DNA of 64,000 nucleotides, from NCBI RefSeq assembly GCF_014281965.1, contig NZ_JACFTB010000004.1:124001-188000 (forward strand), written 5' to 3'. How positions within the stretch are numbered: the stretch's first letter is position 1; each line of letters opens with the position of its first letter. The stretch comes from Rhodococcus sp. BP22. Lineage in GTDB: Bacteria; Actinomycetota; Actinomycetes; Mycobacteriales; Mycobacteriaceae. The notes beneath the pieces are model-generated. The model saw only the letters and a program-made list of their open reading frames with translations. It had not been told where the DNA came from and made no database searches. Below, piece by piece: positions 62,632-64,000 of the stretch. The translations under genes and the position numbers were made by a program.

Positions 62632-64000
62632 TCAGTACACGTCCCGCACGTAACGCTTTTCTGCCGCCAATGCTTTGACGTAGGCCTCCGCGCTGGCGGG
62701 CGCGAGTCGACCATGTTGAGCAACAACGCCTTTCAGGGCATTGTCGACGTCTTTTGCCATTCGTGAAGCATCGCCGCATACGTAGAAGTGTGCACCGCGC
62801 TGGAGCCACTCCCACAGCTGCGCACCATGTTCGCTCATTCGATCCTGCACGTAGACCTTCGCGCTCTGATCACGCGAGAAAGCCAGATCCAGCCGGGTCA
62901 GCGACCCGTCGTCGAGCATCGTGGTCAGTTCCTCGCGATAGTAGAAGTCCGTGGAGGCATGCTGTTCGCCGAAGAACAACCAGTTCGGTCCGGTGTGTCC
63001 GCGTGCTCGGCGCTCGTGCAGGAATGCGCGGAACGGGGCGACGCCGGTGCCGGGCCCGACCATGATCATCGGCGCGGCCGGGTCCTCCGGTGGTTTGAAG
63101 TGCGCCGACTTCTGCACGAAAATGCTGACGTCTTCACCTTCGGCGTGATCGGCCAGATACGTCGAACAGACACCACGTCGAGGGACACCATGGATGTTGT
63201 AGCGCACCGTGGACACTGTCAGCTGTACTTCACGCGGATTCTCCTTAGGACTCGAAGAAATCGAATACAGCCGCGGCTGAAGCGGTTTGAGGACACCGAG
63301 CCATTCATCGATCCCCGCACGCACCGGAAGATGCGTGAGGACGTCGACCGCCTGACGGCCCCAGATCCAATCCTGCAGGTCCTTCTTGCTCTCCGGCATC
63401 AACAAGCGTTCCAGATCGTCGTCGTGCGTGCGGGAATGGACGAACTTCAACAGATCCGGGGAGATTTTCGCGATCTCCAACCGGTCGCGTAGGGCGTTGC
63501 GAAGCGGCATCGCATTGTGCCCGGCAATGTCTACGACGCTGTCGCCGTCGAGCTCGGTCAGTTCGAGCCACTCGTCCACCAGTGCGATGCTGTTGCGCGG
63601 CCACACACCGAGTGCATCGCCTGCCTCGTAGCTCAACGTGCCGTCGGGAAGGTGGAATCCGAATTGGCGGACATCCTTTCTCGACCCGGTCGCCGTCAGA
63701 ACAGTGTTGCGCACCAGAGCCGTTGCCAGCGGAGCTTTCTTGCCGTAGGTCGGGACCATCTCGACCGTGGTTCCAGCGGAGGCGACAGGTTGTGCTGGCG
63801 GCGGCGTGCCCAATTTGGACACCACGCGATCCAGCCACACCGACGCCGCTTCCTCGAATTCCGGCTCGCAATCGACGCGTCCCACCAGACGCTGCGCACC
63901 CAGTTCGGCGAATCGACTGTCGAGACGTCGACCGTTCCCGCAGAAATCTTCGTAGCTCGAATCACCCAGGGCGAGAACAGCGAATCTGTTTCCGGACAGA
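62632..64000 (-). CDS. CysJ-like diflavin reductase, 3' part (runs off window)
   Basis: The frame is open to the window end. It begins in the flavodoxin domain (FAVLALGDSSYEDFCG) and continues through the FAD/NADPH reductase: RLYSISSSP near 63250, GPGTGVAPFRAFLHERR near 63050 and YVCGDASRMAKDVDNAL near 62780, ending RYVRDVY with the C-terminal Tyr typical of CysJ. It passes electrons from NADPH via FAD and FMN. The partner could be a sulfite or nitrate reductase; in relatives such a module is sometimes fused to nitrate reductase. SirA here is ferredoxin-type, so it is probably not its donor. Confidence 0.85.
   Translation of the reverse strand, partial: LSGNRFAVLALGDSSYEDFCGNGRRLDSRFAELGAQRLVGRVDCEPEFEEAASVWLDRVVSKLGTPPPAQPVASAGTTVEMVPTYGKKAPLATALVRNTVLTATGSRKDVRQFGFHLPDGTLSYEAGDALGVWPRNSIALVDEWLELTELDGDSVVDIAGHNAMPLRNALRDRLEIAKISPDLLKFVHSRTHDDDLERLLMPESKKDLQDWIWGRQAVDVLTHLPVRAGIDEWLGVLKPLQPRLYSISSSPKENPREVQLTVSTVRYNIHGVPRRGVCSTYLADHAEGEDVSIFVQKSAHFKPPEDPAAPMIMVGPGTGVAPFRAFLHERRARGHTGPNWLFFGEQHASTDFYYREELTTMLDDGSLTRLDLAFSRDQSAKVYVQDRMSEHGAQLWEWLQRGAHFYVCGDASRMAKDVDNALKGVVAQHGRLAPASAEAYVKALAAEKRYVRDVY

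Noticed and set aside
1..64000. CRISPR arrays, insertion sequences, transposases or prophage genes
   Set aside because: No direct-repeat/spacer array and no transposase, integrase or phage structural motif was seen in any frame.

Overview
The window is high-GC actinobacterial DNA with many GTG starts and many ATGA/GTGA stop-start overlaps. Gene content and order strongly suggest the genus Rhodococcus or a close relative in the Mycobacteriales. From remembered gene order (not a database search), the segment from about 0 to 44 kb follows the Mycobacterium tuberculosis block holA-rpsT ... lepA ... trehalase ... subI-cysTWA ... cysH-sirA ... hemW ... hrcA-dnaJ2 ... phoH-ybeY-corC-era ... amidase-recO-uppS ... 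zur-smtB-glyS ... dgt-dnaG-tRNA-Asn.

Layout. 0-8.4 kb: holA, rpsT, an AqpZ-type aquaporin, a PemK/MazF-like protein, lepA, a nitronate monooxygenase, a GH15 trehalase-like hydrolase and two very small membrane proteins. 8.8-18.3 kb: a sulfur assimilation block. A sulfate ABC importer (subI-cysT-cysW-cysA) faces an opposite-strand operon sirA-cysH-cysD-cysN-chelatase, in which every junction overlaps. That operon is preceded by a previously unlisted Cys-rich leader peptide. Together the genes import sulfate, activate it to APS, reduce it to sulfite and sulfide, and load sirohydrochlorin with iron for the reductase. 18.4-32.4 kb: hemW, hrcA-dnaJ2-rsmE, an alpha/beta hydrolase, phoH-ybeY-corC-era, an amidase, recO-uppS and the zinc regulators smtB-zur. 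32.6-44.3 kb: glyS, a TPM-domain Gly-rich membrane protein, an ABC-2 exporter with a DesK/DesR-like two-component system and a matching palindrome, a YdcF-like protein, dgt, dnaG and tRNA-Asn.

44.3-54.5 kb looks accessory: cinA, a 32-nt degenerate copy of part of tRNA-Asn, then DedA, PAP2, a truncated gene, a secreted 15-residue-repeat protein, a DUF347-type membrane protein and an orphan histidine kinase. Three or four of these promoters share a direct repeat CTGAA-N6-CTGAA with an 11-bp period, which looks like the binding site of one OmpR-type response regulator. No response regulator gene lies beside the orphan kinase. Next come an MFS-ChrB pair with a leaderless promoter inside a palindrome, a SHOCT protein and an SDR. 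54.6-64 kb: a TctD/TctE-like two-component system, an MHS-family carrier and a TAXI-type binding lipoprotein, a class I methyltransferase, a second DapA of proteobacterial type, two isochorismatase-fold hydrolases and the 3' part of a CysJ-like diflavin reductase cut by the window end.

All functional calls rest on reading translated sequences and motifs. No alignment or database search was run.
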